This document shows positions 1 through 11,399 of a stretch of 64,000 nt of DNA, in pieces. The translations under genes were made by a program, and so were the position numbers. The DNA is from Solen grandis (taxonomy: Eukaryota; Mollusca; Bivalvia; Adapedonta; Solenidae). Numbering within the stretch: the first letter of the stretch is position 1; each line of letters opens with the position of its first letter. The notes under the pieces were generated by a model. The model was not told the DNA's origin and ran no database searches. It saw only the letters and a program-made list of their open reading frames with translations. The DNA lies in assembly GCA_021229015.1 (NCBI GenBank), contig CM037781.1:68468345-68532344 (forward strand), read 5' to 3'.

Positions 1-271
1 ACATTTAAAAAGAAAATGTCGAGAGGTGGGTGGGTGCGCATAGTAAATCCATCTTTATTTTACTAGTAAGTCATCAAAATAAATGTAATGTTTCAATTCT
101 GAAAGAGACAGTTTGATCTTAAATAAAGTCTTTTAGATTCTGTAAATGATTTCATTTTCAATTCTTTATTAAGGACAATTGAATCTATAATAAAATTGTC
201 AATTCAAAAAATATTTTTCTTTAACATTGGTAAGGGGATTCTTTATTCATATATTTTTCTTTTTTTTCCAG

Positions 272-1245
272 ATCGTGTGTGCGTTTTGATATTGTGCCTT
301 ATCAGTATGTTACTTGGTTATAAACTGACGTCAAACAATGTCAATAAAACGACAGTTTCAAGCTCCATGACGTCACGGCCAGTTATTGTATCTCAGTCTT
401 TTCCGGATTGTTCAAATAGTTTTAAAAGGACCCACTTTATGGCGGTTAATGACATGGGAAGGACGGGTAATAAACTGTACCAATTGATGACGCTCCTGTC
501 CACAGCAAAAACGAAATGCTATACACCGGTTATATCTCTGTCAATGAGGAACGACCTGCAAGGGCTTTTCAATTTGAGTTGGATACCAGTTATGGGTATA
601 AGCCAAATTCAGTCCAGGAAATCATTCAAAGAAAAACTCACGAGGACCTACGCACCAGCGATTGAGAGCCTAAATCCCCGCTTTAACTGGTCTTTGCATG
701 GATACCTTCAGAGTTGGAAATATTTTCAAAATAATTCGCAATATTTGCGCGAAACCCTCCCATTTCGAGATGTTTTGATAGTTAAGACAAATAAGTACTT
801 TTCTGAAAGAAATCTGACACATAATAGCACTACCATCGCAATTCATGTGCGTCGTGGCGACAGACTTGGTACTAAATATATTCCATTGGGTTATATTGTT
901 CCCAACATGACCTATATTGAGGAAGCTATGACGTATTTCAAGACCAAGTTTCATTGGGAATCTGTGAACTTCATCGTTGCAAGTGATGATATGAAATGGT
1001 GCAAGGAGCACATAAAGGGAGCCAATGTGTTTTACACCGACTTGAAGTCTGCAGAGGAAGATTTTGTGTTGTTGGCCAGGTGTAACCACACGATAATGAC
1101 CGGGGGATCGTTCGGCTGGATGGTGGCGTGGTTTGCTGGCGGAGACGCCGTCTATTGGAAGGGGAACATACGGCCTGGCAGCACGCTGGATAAAAGAACT
1201 AACATTGAGGACTATTATCTGTCACGCTGGGTTGGACTGGCATGA
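272..1245 (+). CDS. Alpha-1,2-fucosyltransferase-like protein (GT11 family), main coding exon
   Basis: Family 11 enzymes move fucose from GDP-fucose to the 2-OH of a terminal galactose, in the Golgi lumen, as type II membrane proteins. Seen: a hydrophobic anchor (VCVLILCLISMLLGYKL) encoded just after position 272; GRTGNKLYQ at 457-483 (the family's GRxGNxxxQ block); HVRRGD at 844-861 (the HxRRxD nucleotide-sugar motif); ASDD at 979-990; GGSFGW at 1102-1119; stop TGA at 1243-1245. Seven N-glycosylation sequons fit a lumenal domain. About 323 residues, normal for the family. The frame stays open upstream to 196 without an ATG, and a polypyrimidine tract ending in CAG stops at 271, so I place an intron-exon boundary there (phase 1) with the start codon in an exon outside or upstream. 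The in-frame ATG at 307 has A at -3 and could be an alternative start, but it would remove the anchor. The family call is firm; the acceptor substrate is not known. Confidence 0.88.
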
Positions 1246-1277
1246 CTTAAACATTGATACAGTAAAACTTAATATGA

Positions 1278-1283
1278 AATAAA
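1278..1283 (+). promoter_or_regulatory. Poly(A) signal AATAAA of the fucosyltransferase gene
   Basis: AATAAA lies 33 bases after the GT11 stop codon, so the 3' UTR is probably very short. Confidence 0.5.
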
Positions 1284-1362
1284 CCCTTTCTTTAGACAGG
1301 ACCATCATCCTATCTTAAGACATTTTCGGTAGTTAGCTATGCACAGATAAAGTACACACAAG

Positions 1363-1609
1363 TTGTAGTTGTATTGGGGTTTACCGTCGCTGCGATAGTA
1401 TTTCAATCATATAGCGACGTCCAGCTAATTACAGGTGTACCCTGAGTACACAGAGGTACCCGGATAGAACCACCGACCTACCGCAAGCCAGCTGGAAGGC
1501 TTCCTCACTTGAAAAATCCGAAGTCCCTGCTGGGATTCGAACCCACAGCGGTGAGGGGCTGAGATATTTGTAGTCCATGACTGTAACCGCTCGGCCACGG
1601 CGGCCCCGC
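1363..1609 (-). repeat. tRNA-derived SINE, family 1, full length with perfect target-site duplication
   Basis: On the minus strand the element begins with a tRNA-like head: A box TGGCCGAGCGG and B box GGTTCGAATCC, with a long variable arm as in tRNA-Ser or tRNA-Leu. It ends in a body and tail containing TGAAATACTATCGC and GGTAAACCCCAATACAA. The 12-bp direct repeat AGTACACACAAG flanks it exactly (1351-1362 and 1610-1621), which shows target-primed insertion. The perfect duplication suggests a young copy. Confidence 0.9.
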
Positions 1610-1668
1610 AGTACACACAAGAGTGGAAATCAAGATCAACATATAAGATTTACTTACATATCTACCAG

Positions 1669-1796
1669 ATGATATCCGCAAAAACATTTTGGAATTTAGC
1701 AATTATATTCCAGCAGACAAAAAGGCAAATTTTCGTACAGATAGGACGGACAGAAAACACGCGATTAGATTACATAGTTTCAGAGGTTATCATTAA
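1669..1796 (+). CDS. Candidate 3'-terminal exon, unknown product
   Basis: A pyrimidine-rich 3' splice site (TCTACCAG) ends at 1668. The frame then runs 42 codons, charged and protein-like (starts DDIRKNILEF, ends HSFRGYH), to TAA at 1794-1796. AATAAA follows near 1896. Start phase would be 1. No family recognised. It follows the fucosyltransferase, from which the SINE separates it, and could be an alternative last exon or chance. Confidence 0.25.
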
Positions 1797-3264
1797 TCAA
1801 AATGTCAGTGTAGTTGAAGATTAAAATATGTTTGCTTATTCCATAGTACATTAACTGCCTATTTTTCTGAAATATGTAAAGTATATTTTGTTCTATAATA
1901 AATGTGAAATTAAGCATTTTTATAGAACTGTTATAAAAACATTGCGATATATAGACAACATTTTTTCTGTACGTAAAAAAAAAAAAACATTTAAAGTCGA
2001 ACATATAACTCGACAATTAATTTTTTTAAATGTCTTATAAACATCGACATCAATGGAAAACTATTCATAACTATTTCGTACATAGTTCCCTAGAAAAAAA
2101 TGACCTAAATACAGTCTTGAACTTTTAATGTGGTTACTTCATTAGCTTCTGAAAGGGAATTAAAAAAAGTGTATGTATATTTTAATCAAACTATCAAACA
2201 GAAGCACCTGAAAAAAATAATACTAAGTGCAGGTTTTGATGGGCATAATGTCTATATTAAACAGGTCAAAACCTTACAGACCGATTGTGACAGCATTTGT
2301 TGTTAATCCACACTAGAGTTTCAACTTTATTTTACTAGCTATTAATATTCAAATCCTTGCACTGTCCTAAAGGTGCTACATTTTTACTAAGGACAGTCAG
2401 GATAACATTGATAAAAAAACGAAAATTTGGAAAATAGTATTTTTCTATTTTCATACTTTTCCATGAAAAAAATGAAAACAAATTTTACATAATTCTGAAA
2501 AGTAATTCCTTTGAAAAGAAAAAATTCTACGTAAACAAAATGCATTGCAACAATGTCTTTGAAATAAATGCACCCCAATAGCAAGGGTACCTGATGCGTT
2601 GCTTTGACCGGAAAAACTGCAATGCTTTTTTGTTGTTGTTGTTGTTTTGTTTTTGTTGTTGTTGTTGTTTTGCGCGATTTAATACATCTTTAATATCATG
2701 AAATTGCATTTACATTGAAAATATTATTGGAGTTGTAATAGTGTATGGATATCAAAACAGCTTTTTTGTTCTGTAAAATTTTAGTACAATTTGGCAGTTC
2801 TCCTGTCAAAAGAAAATAAAATTATTTTAAAAAATCGTAGCGTATTTCGTCCGAGCAACGTCTGCAACTAATCTTATATGAATTGTACTTGAGGTCTGCC
2901 TAGCGAGTTGATGGGCTAACGAAAACGCGAGACAGACATATACACAGCTGATTAAAATGACTGTTAAAGAAACTTATTCAAAGCCAAATAAATCAAGAAG
3001 AATCAAGCTGAATTAATTTCCACATATACTAGATAAATATCACAAACCTTCCCCCAGTTAAACACCTTAACAGAATCCAACCCAATATAGTTACAACTAC
3101 CCTAAGTCAAACCCTAACGTCACTTTACTAAACTGGAACGAAACCGACATGATTAAGTTGCAGCAACCGTCTGCACGAGATAGCTGGGCTTTCAATGCCA
3201 TTCAGACGCCAAGCCCTTTCAAAGAAGCTAGATTTCAAATGACAATGACCTGACCACCAGGATT
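1797..3264. other. AT-rich stretch without a recognised gene
   Basis: No motif, tRNA-like head or terminal repeat recognised. It includes a (TTG)n tract around 2630-2672 and short A runs. The ORFs are short and AT-driven. Confidence 0.5.
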
Positions 3265-4173
3265 GTCGCAAATGCGGCCCGTGTACACTCCAAAAAGCCA
3301 TGTAACATTCCAAATAGTTAAACATATGATCTTGTTGTTTTCTGACAAGATAATTTAAAGACTCTATTTAATAAAGCAACTGATCCTGGGGCAAGCCAAT
3401 TTTGACCCCGAGGCCATGGTGTGAACAAATTTAATCAATTGGAACACGATACATACCAAATATATAAATTCCAGGCATTTTAGTTTCTGACAAGACTATT
3501 TTTCTAGTTTTTCCTATTTAAGTCTATATTAGATCAAGAGGCACTTGGGACGGGATCAATTTTGACCGCAGGGTCGATGGTAGATGTCCAAATAGCCATG
3601 TTACACACCAAATATCTAAACCCGGGCAGGCAAGAAGATTTTTCCTAGTAAATAAGTCTATGTAAAATCAAGTGACCCCTGGGGCGGGGCTAATTTTGAC
3701 CCCAGGACCATGATTTTAACGAACTTGGTAGATAAGGCCATGTTACACACCAAATATCGAAACTTCAGGCCTTGTTGTTTCTGACAAAAAGATTTTTTCT
3801 AGATTTTCATGTTAAGGCCTATGTAAAATCAAGTTACCCCTGGGGCGGGGCCATTTTTTAACTAACGTCATGATTTGATCAAACTTGGAAGAGGTCCATA
3901 AGACAATTCCACACACCAAATATCTAAACTCTCAGTTTCGGGGGAGAAGAGTTTTAAAGATTTCACTTTTAAGATCTTTTTTAGCTCTGTGACCCTGATA
4001 TGCAATGGACTTAAACCATTTGAAAAACTTTGGTACAGCTTCATGCAAGGAACATCACAGGCAATTTTATTTCGAATTTGGCCCATTGGTTTTAGAGGAG
4101 ATGTTGTTTAAAGAAAATTGTTGACGCCGGACGCACACACGGACGCCGGACAAAAGGCTCATGTGAGCTAAAA
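3265..4173 (-). mobile_element. Helentron-like non-autonomous element, family A, 3'-truncated copy
   Basis: On the minus strand the element starts with TAGCTCACATGAGC and continues into a TTTTGTCCGGCGTCCG leader that matches the start of the copy at 50104. Its core holds diverged tandem units of roughly 150-170 bp (CCAGGGGTCACTTG, CAAATATC, CCATGATT), also as in the 50-kb copy. The 3' hairpin end of the family is missing at the low-coordinate side. The left boundary is approximate. Confidence 0.65.
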
Positions 4174-4189
4174 ATGCAAAGATCAACCT

Positions 4190-5835
4190 TATGTAGTTAA
4201 TCTGTTTACTGTATCTGTTCAGAGTAATGGAAAAGTTGGGTTAATTTTAGACCTTTGAGAAGTAAATTTACATTTATGGAAACAGTCTGTAAAATATGTA
4301 AGGAATTAAAGTCGCTTTATCATTTATTGAGAAGAGTTGCTATCAAATTAAGTTTGATCTGACCAGTGCCTATCATTTTGACAGTGTTAGGCTCAGACCG
4401 AGTACTTGGAAATGCATGGCCAAATGAATATGGAATTTTAACATATTACATGTTTCTAGTTTTACCGTTTGACATTTCTAGTGTCTGTTATCTTTTTACA
4501 AAACGTACCAGGCCGCTTGTAAATAAGTGGCTGGAGAAGGAAAAATGGTGACTATGTTTTTAAATGATGGTTACGGTAGTGCTAAATGATTAAAATTCTG
4601 AAAACCTCAGCATGGATGTCAAAATCGATTTGATTAAGTTGGGATTTGTTCCATATAAAACCAAATGCATTTGAGTCCCTGATCAATTTCAAGAATTTAC
4701 TGTTGATTCGGATATTGACCTGCAAGGTCATGATTTCAAAAAGAAGGGTTCAAAAGGCGCATGATACTACTGACAGAATCTTGGAAAGCATCAAAGTGCA
4801 GGCTTAAAGCATATCTGTTACAAGTATTGTCGGTCAGATTATCTCGATGAATGTTGCGTCTTTACAACGGCATTCATTTTAACAGCAACCTCTTTATAAC
4901 AGCAGTAGTCTTGAAAACTTAAGTGCATAATAATCCTTCTATGTCTCTATTCTTTACAACGGCAAATTCTTTATAACAGCAAAATTCACTATAACAAACA
5001 GCGCCGTTGTAAAGAGAGTTGACTGTAATATCACAGATTATGACACGATGCCTAAGTATGTACATACTTTTAGCTCGTCACTTGGACCAGTATATAGTGC
5101 TGTCAGAGCAGTATGCAACAACTACATTTTTGGAAATCAAATTTAGAATCAATCATTCGAGAAATATTTTCGAGTCACATATATGTACAGTACAAAGTTA
5201 GTCTAGATGCCAGTCCTACAGCGTACGCTGGGTACGAAGAGAGCATGATAAACGGATTAAGTCATAGAATGTGGACTGAGAGTGAGGCGAGAGTTGATCG
5301 CTTTGTACAGAGTTTTACTAGAATTAGTTCAAATTTTGAATAATCAAAGGGTTAAATGGATTACAGATAACCAGGGCACTAAATTTACTAATATGAAAGT
5401 TTCCACGAAGGCAGAATCACAGTCTGTTGCTGGGATACATGTATTTCCATTGAAATTTTACATACGCTGAAGGAGAATTTGGTATGTTTGCAGTAGATCG
5501 GTTTGCTTCAGATAGTAATGCAAAACTGTCAGTGTTTTATTCGAGGTTTTAGAATCCTTTCTGCACAGGTGTAGATACATTTTCAGAGTTTTGGGGCGAT
5601 AAATTTGAATTGATTGTGCTCCCAGTCTTAAACATTCACAGAGTTATAAAAAAAATCGCGTAGATCGCGCGGTAGGCGTTTTAGTTGTCCCGTGCTGGAA
5701 AACGGCAGTGTTTTGGCCATTGATGTGTCCGGATGACTATTTCATCAAAGAAATAACACAATGAATGGATTTGCCTACACAAAAAGAATTTTATCAAAAA
5801 TGGAAAAAATGGAAAAGGTCATAAATTTAAAGTTT
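4190..5835 (+). pseudogene. Decayed DIRS-type retroelement, RT and RNase H remnant
   Basis: Fragments in several frames align in order to the pol region of DIRS tyrosine-recombinase retroelements. RT: KFDLTSAYH around 4350-4376; LPFDISSVCYLFTK at 4463-4504, followed by TRPLV; catalytic box at 4557-4571. RNase H: SLDASPTAYAGYE near 5200; RELIALYRVL near 5285; RVKWITDNQ near 5350; VDRFASDSNAK near 5492; then VVPCWKTAVFWPL near 5685-5725 and a QKEFYQKW end near 5780. Frameshifts and stops break it throughout, and the expected YLDD catalytic box reads FLND, so it is dead by both frame and active site. Methyltransferase, recombinase and terminal repeats were not found. A small transposon sits between the RT and RNase H parts. 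Confidence 0.75.
4845..5025. mobile_element. Small MITE inserted in the DIRS remnant
   Basis: Inverted ends CTTTACAACGGC and GCCGTTGTAAAG frame an insert that separates the RT part from the RNase H part. The right end reads inward from TA as CAGTCAACTCTC, a CAGT-type start seen in pogo/Tc1-like elements. The left end is degenerate, so that edge is approximate. Internal TTTATAACAGC-like motifs repeat. Confidence 0.5.
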
Positions 5836-5950
5836 TAAAATAGAGTTTCGGTTACATGGGAGAAAACTCTGCACAGACTGTTAATGCTTGTAAAAGTAAA
5901 TCCGCGCCCGTTATATTTTTCATATTGGCCTCCGCTGATTTTCTACCCAG

Positions 5951-6042
5951 GCAAAATATAAATTACACTGATACCCCTACCTCGTTTCGGCCGTTCAAAT
6001 CGATTGTTTTAGGATACACGCGTAAACATACTCGCAGACACA
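5951..6042 (+). CDS. Candidate internal exon, unknown product
   Basis: A strong acceptor (GATTTTCTACCCAG) precedes 92 nt with one open frame of 30 codons (contains DTPTSFRPFKSIVLGY) and a perfect GTAAGT donor at 6043. Phase 2 in, phase 1 out. No family recognised. It might be untranslated leader or chance. Confidence 0.25.
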
Positions 6043-6231
6043 GTAAGTAGATATATTTTTCTTTCATTTTCTTTCAACATCATTGTCTTTGCCTGTCGAT
6101 TTCACTAGTTAACAGCTACGGACTCCACGAAACTTCCAAACTCGCCGTTTAAACCGTGCGAGGGTAATCACATAACTATTCCGTGATTGGACAACTACAA
6201 TTAGGTTTACCTCGCGGGTTATGCGGTATAG

Positions 6232-6692
6232 GGACTAAGACCACAATTAATTTTACTATATGTTCTATATAAGCATATATGCAAATGACAATTTCTGTAA
6301 GGGAAATTGACATCCAAACTTACCCTCATTAGATAGATCTATTCAAGAGAAATAATTCTGTACATTTTAAACATGGGGTCACCCGACTACTTTTTGACCT
6401 ATTTAAGGTTAAATAACATACGTAGGAATTTAGTGCACCGGTCGGCCATTTCACACCAATTTTCTCAAAAATTCCCCTCTCAGTAATGCTCAACTTTTAA
6501 GGTTGTTGTGCAATAAGGCCTCCAAATTGGGAATTTTGACTATTTTAACTGTGTTCTATAGAATTTGATCCTTTATTGCATGTCTTTCGGTCAAAAACTC
6601 ACCTTAATTCAGCATTAAATAGGGTCACTATTTTCTATGTAGGCACATCCGGATACAGGGTAACCAAGGGCAGGTAATTGTGGTCTTAGTCC
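6232..6692 (-). mobile_element. MITE with 18-bp TIRs and 4-bp TSD (copy 1, 461 bp)
   Basis: Both ends read inward as GGACTAAGACCACAATTA (18 bp). The flanks are ATAG at 6228-6231 and 6693-6696, a 4-bp target-site duplication. The interior matches, in inverse orientation, the elements at 43700 and 44699. No transposase ORF, so it is non-autonomous. Families with 4-bp duplications (for example Sola1, Chapaev, Academ, Ginger) are candidates; I cannot assign one. Confidence 0.88.
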
Positions 6693-6696
6693 ATAG

Positions 6697-7516
6697 AGCG
6701 GTGTGTATCTTTATCTATAGATAAATATATCAGGGTTCATCTCAATAAGAACAACAAAAGGTAAGATGAAGATGTCGTTTATTGGTTGGTATTAAGCCAA
6801 TCAATCATTCATATGAATCTGGAAATTTAACAAAGAATGAATAATGAATAACGTGCTTAAACAATGGTAAATGATCAAATAGAATGGAATATAATGATAA
6901 CATGATTTAAATAATACAAATTTAACTATAAAATAAAATATTTAACCTCCAACATGCTAACATAGGTACACATGTACTTACACAGTGACACGGCTGATTG
7001 AGCGCACCATTATTCAACTGGAACAATCGCAACAAAAGTTAACCTTAAAATGGTAGAGGTTCATTCCATGGAAATAAAAACATAATCAAATTATTACAAA
7101 ACGAATTTTGAACATAACTACCTGATTAATATATCATTAATTCAGCTATTAATATCTTGGTCAATGACAACGTATACAGGGCTCCCGTGCATGTTCGTCC
7201 ATGAGAATCCCGCCAAACATCACGTGATATGGGTTAATAAATGTTAGTAAGCATTAGTATTGTTGTAGTCGTCTGTTATGGCAATTGATGATTTTAATTT
7301 AACTAAAACAATCTATATTAAAAAAAACACACAAAAATTTCATTCTATTTCAATCTCACTCTACGATAAATAGAACATATTTCACATAAAATTTATTTTG
7401 AAAAATCGTTTTATACAGCAATGCCAGGGCCGATTTATTGGCAAAGAGCATTTATCTTTTGTTGTTGAACAGTCGTAGCTGAACCGAACTGTAGTTATTA
7501 AATGTTGATGTAATTC
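6697..7516. other. AT-rich stretch without a recognised gene
   Basis: Nothing recognised except a slightly GC-richer patch at 7176-7225 containing TTTGGCGGGA (minus strand) and CACGTG-like bases. I do not call a promoter on that alone. Confidence 0.4.
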
Positions 7517-7650
7517 GCAGATTTGCCGATAAACATAGCAGTTTTTGGTCTTTAAGATTTGGCAGATTTGCCGATAAATATAGCAGTTTTTGCTCTTTAA
7601 GATTTGGTAGATTTGCCGGTTGTAAAAGCAGGATTTGTATTATTGGTGGA
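7517..7650. repeat. 45-bp tandem repeat, about 2.5 copies
   Basis: GCAGATTTGCCGATAAA recurs at 7517 and 7562, with a third partial start at 7607. The two full units are nearly identical. Confidence 0.85.
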
Positions 7651-7698
7651 GATAATCATCGTAATCCTGGTGGTATTGCCTTCGGATTGAGCTGTATT

Positions 7699-7798
7699 NN
7701 NNNNNNNNNNNNNNNNNNNNNNNNNNNNNNNNNNNNNNNNNNNNNNNNNNNNNNNNNNNNNNNNNNNNNNNNNNNNNNNNNNNNNNNNNNNNNNNNNN
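7699..7798. other. Assembly gap (100 N)
   Basis: A run of exactly 100 N, the conventional size for a gap of unknown length. Confidence 0.99.
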
Positions 7799-8293
7799 AC
7801 GTTTTACTTTTTAGCATCTAGCTAGTTTTTATGTTTAAATACGAATATTGAATTGCTATCTGTCAATTGACAATCGTGTGAAATGACGGAAATTCCAAAA
7901 ATATTATATTTCACTTAATGAAACAGGTGTTGTTTTTTTCCTCTGCCGGGTTGTAAAGGAAAGAAAAAGTTCCGTTCCTTGTCTCCAGCAAATAAAAAAG
8001 AGGGTCGATATATCGGGATTTTATTTATTTATTTATCATTTTTATTTACATTAGACAAATGGTAAAAAAAAGAAAAAAAAGGAAATACCTTTTTTAAAGA
8101 CGTAAAGGTAAAAAGAAACTTCAGGAACGGTCGTTAAAAAAGAGAGTCGGTCGGGCAACCAGAAACGGAACTATTTTTTTATTTTTTGGCTTACTAAGAA
8201 TTTGATTGGTTCAAGAATTACGCCGAAAAATAACAAAAAAATAGCTACAATAAAAACAACAATAACAAAGCGTTTGACTATTAGTGTATGTGT

Positions 8294-8294
8294 T

Positions 8295-8333
<39 letters not shown>

Positions 8334-8449
8334 CCATATTTTTTCTAAGCGTTTAAAATTATCGTCAGAGCATGTTTACATTCAATAGTATAAAATGATA
8401 TGTGTGTAATATAAAGACTATACTACTTTACCGTGTCTTTTAACGCCAA

Positions 8450-8498
<49 letters not shown>
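8294..8498. repeat. Two microsatellites: (TC)n at 8294-8329 and (AC)n at 8453-8498
   Basis: Pure dinucleotide runs of about 18 and 23 units, separated by unique AT-rich sequence. Confidence 0.95.
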
Positions 8499-8500
<2 letters not shown>

Positions 8501-9119
8501 CGTTTATGAAAGGTTGCGTACTAATCATTCAGAGTTATCTCGCTTTTTTCTGACGAGGAAGTAATGTTTGAAAGCAAATCGGGAGGTAAAATTTGATACA
8601 TTGTGTTTCTAAAGTAAAACAATGAATCGATTATGAATGTTCTGTAATCTATCTTTATTTCCTAAGTGTCGTTAGACCGATCTTTGAATTCACTTATAAA
8701 CATTACAAATTGATCTGTACTGATAATTCATGACAATAAATGAAATTGTGTATTGAAATAAATAATTTCCTACTGTACTGTTCAAGTTAGAATACGTCAA
8801 ATAAGACCCGGTTGTTGTATATATGTGGGCGGATAAAATGGGTGAGTCTTTGGCCTTTGTTTAACTATCTGGGTGTATTACGTCTATCAATAACCATCTA
8901 AAGACGCATGGTCACAAAATGCAATATGTTGCGATTGTAGAAATAGATGTTTTTTCCATTATAAGCAATAACGTTACGAACGTTATTGAAACCATATTTA
9001 GAATTATAAAAAACCTGTATTAAAAATTTATTTTTCCCTGTGTGTAAATGACTGATCACATTTACTTTCGCGCATGCGCTCACTTCACAGGCTGAACATT
9101 ATATATATAATAACACTTA

Positions 9120-9235
9120 CGAATTCGCTCCCAGATATGTTGAAGATCCGAAGATGTTCCGAAACATGTGCAATGTGACCTACACTTGCTGATATTTTTT
9201 GTCAGGAAATAAATACTTTGATAACATTAACGAGG
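9120..9235 (+). repeat. Interspersed repeat fragment, possible retroelement 3' end
   Basis: GTGCAATGTGACCTACAC followed by TTTTGTCAGGAAATAAATAC is matched by diverged sequence near 27975-28035 (GTGCAATGTAACCTACAC). The AAATAAATAC end suggests a retroelement 3' terminus. I cannot place the family. Confidence 0.4.
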
Positions 9236-9368
9236 GAGAGAAGAAAAAATGTTTAATCCTATTATCTGCATATGGACGTGCTGCTTTAAGGAAAATTTCA
9301 TAGGCAAAAATAATATTTATACATGAATTTGACATACATGTACTTCATTACAGAATTTTAGCTAAAAC

Positions 9369-9578
9369 ATGAAAAGGAAGCAAAATCTGGCATCTTGTGT
9401 CGGTTTTTTATCATTTGTAATGACCTATAACACTAATAATGATATTCATGATGATTTGTATTATGATGATTATGACAAAATAAAACGTTTTAGAACGTGG
9501 TTTGAAACGGATTTTGTTCTGCATAGATCAGCGGAGATTCACCGACGTCTTTATATTTCTACATATATATATCTGTAG
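9369..9578 (+). other. Unassigned 69-codon ATG frame
   Basis: The ATG frame is rich in Asp and Tyr (DDLYYDDYDK) and ends TAG. No homologue recognised, and AT-rich flanks with no splice evidence. Listed only because it starts with ATG and its residue use is not simply repetitive. Confidence 0.12.
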
Positions 9579-9811
9579 TCTAAGAAAATAACATTAAGGA
9601 GCTGAACGAGAAACACATGTCTGTATTTTTCTTGTCTGTTTTATTCAAGTTGTTAAATTTGTCTTAAAAGTTTCCATAACTCTCCTTAAGTCAGTTTGTA
9701 TCAGCAAATCAACAATTTATCACTAAATTTTACGCTATTTCAGAAACGTATGATCAAAGTTCGGACCTTAAAGTGCGTTAGACTTCATTCTACGGGATAT
9801 AGTAATGCAAC

Positions 9812-9893
9812 AACGCAACGCACTTTTGGGGCCCAATTCTGACTTCAATGTGCGTAACGCATTATTGGGCCCGAAATTATAGTGCGTTGCGTT
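9812..9893. repeat. GC-rich imperfect inverted repeat
   Basis: The left arm AACGCAACGCACTTTTGGGG is mirrored at 9864-9893 by ATTGGGCCC followed by GTGCGTTGCGTT, around a loop that itself holds GTGCGTAACGC. GC-rich in an AT-rich setting. Confidence 0.65.
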
Positions 9894-10150
9894 CCCACAA
9901 AGCCACGCCCTCGTGCGTTTCGTTATGAATAGACGATGTTACACTGACACAAGAACCACATAAGTTTCCTTAAAAAGGCCTGTTTTTGTTTGAATATATA
10001 GTAAATATAAAATCCTACAAAAAAAAAAACATTCATCTAACCAACCTCAAATTTTCTAAAACGAGAATCAACGAAAATCTATACCCACGATATCTCGCGC
10101 ATTCACTTCTGAACTAGTCCGGAAGGCACAGAAAACAGCAGTAAGTTTAC

Positions 10151-10236
10151 CTCCACAGTGATTGAGACTCTCTATATTATGAAAACAGTTATCCACATGA
10201 CCATATTGAAATCCCGCTAGACCATTTGAAAACGAC
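10151..10236 (-). CDS. Candidate internal exon, unknown product
   Basis: On the minus strand a TTTGTAG acceptor is followed by 86 nt with an open 28-codon frame (contains SNGLAGFQYGHVDNC) and a GTAAAC donor. Phase 2 in, phase 1 out. No family recognised; weaker than the 59-kb exon. Confidence 0.25.
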
Positions 10237-10459
10237 CTACAAAGTTCTAATTTTGAAAGTTTAAATACATTGTACTGTTTATCTCATGTCTTAGTAAAGC
10301 ATATCAGAGGCCTCTAAAGTCAAATTACAGCACATCATTTTATTCAAAATCATTTGCCTAATAGAAATGTGTATTTAAAATTGAATTCGCAGAGGATGTT
10401 TCTACATTTATACCTGGAACATGAACCTTTAGTGATCGGCAAGATTTATATACATGTTT

Positions 10460-10570
10460 TTATCATTCCGTCCGAGCATCGTGAGGTCGTCCAAGAACCG
10501 GGGCTGCCCGTCTGGGATCTGTCTGGTGACTGTCCGGTATCCCTCCGGTGACCGCTCTACGATCGGGCGG
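10460..10570. other. GC-rich island of unknown nature
   Basis: About 110 bases are clearly richer in G and C than their surroundings. The minus strand has an open Arg/Pro-rich frame (DRRAVTGGIPDSHQ). It could be part of an unrecognised repeat or a coding remnant. Confidence 0.25.
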
Positions 10571-11220
10571 TACACTGATGTATTTTTTTATTCACAGTTA
10601 AAATAAAGTTGCCAGAAAAAGAGATAACAGATATCGTTTTTTATTTTATCAATACATATCGATTATTATGCAAAAGAGATTGTCTGATAATGTAGTTATG
10701 TCATTACGTTCAGTACGAAAAATGGCGACATTGCCCGAGTATTCGTCTTTCTTGACTTTTTGTTAATGAGCTATGCGCGTTTCAACTTCATCTGAACATT
10801 TGTGAAAAAAAGACAAACTGTGAAACTTTTCGGTAAATCGTAATAGCTTCTGACCTCACTTAAAGCTTGCTATATTACAACACATATCACAGTTACTTTT
10901 TCCGTAAAAATGCGGAGCAATAGAAATGAATGCTAGTAAGTAAATCGGATCATCTCGACCATTTTGCCGAGTTATGCCGGGAATTGACGAGTAGATACGA
11001 TTGCAGCGATGTGCTCATATAGACTACTTGGTCTTATTTTATACTACCTCAATAACGGGCATGCAGGCAGGTGTTTGTAAAGGGGTCTTTAATAAATTGC
11101 TAACGTTGTTTATTTTGTCCTGTATTGTTCTGTCCTGTCAATTGTGAGTTTGCATCTGTGGCATGTGAACTGTCCATGTGCCGCATGTCCTTTCATTGTG
11201 AACTGTGTTATATCAACTGA

Positions 11221-11396
11221 TTAAGTTTGTACAGCATGCAGAGCTTTGATAATTCCGGTTGAGATTATAATCCTTTGTACCCTAACCGCATATATATAGT
11301 TTTTCTCCTTCTCTCCTGTCACTTCGGCATCAGACTGATCAGCTACGCTATACCTACTGTAGTTTTTCAGACTAGATGCATAGTATAATTCTGTTT
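11221..11396 (-). CDS. Candidate exon ending in a stop, unknown product
   Basis: A GAATTCAG acceptor (minus strand) precedes 58 codons of charged, protein-like sequence (RYSVADQSDAEVTGEKEK) to TAA. It resembles a cytoplasmic tail in composition only. No poly(A) signal close by. Could be a decayed gene piece. Confidence 0.25.
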
Positions 11397-11399
11397 CTG

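Noticed and set aside
670..1089. 139-codon frame on the minus strand
   Set aside because: Exact antisense of the fucosyltransferase exon, whose motifs are clear on the plus strand.
1425..1702. Three overlapping minus-strand frames of 63-65 codons
   Set aside because: They lie in a SINE and its flank; the same peptide pattern appears in another SINE copy at 19965-20247.
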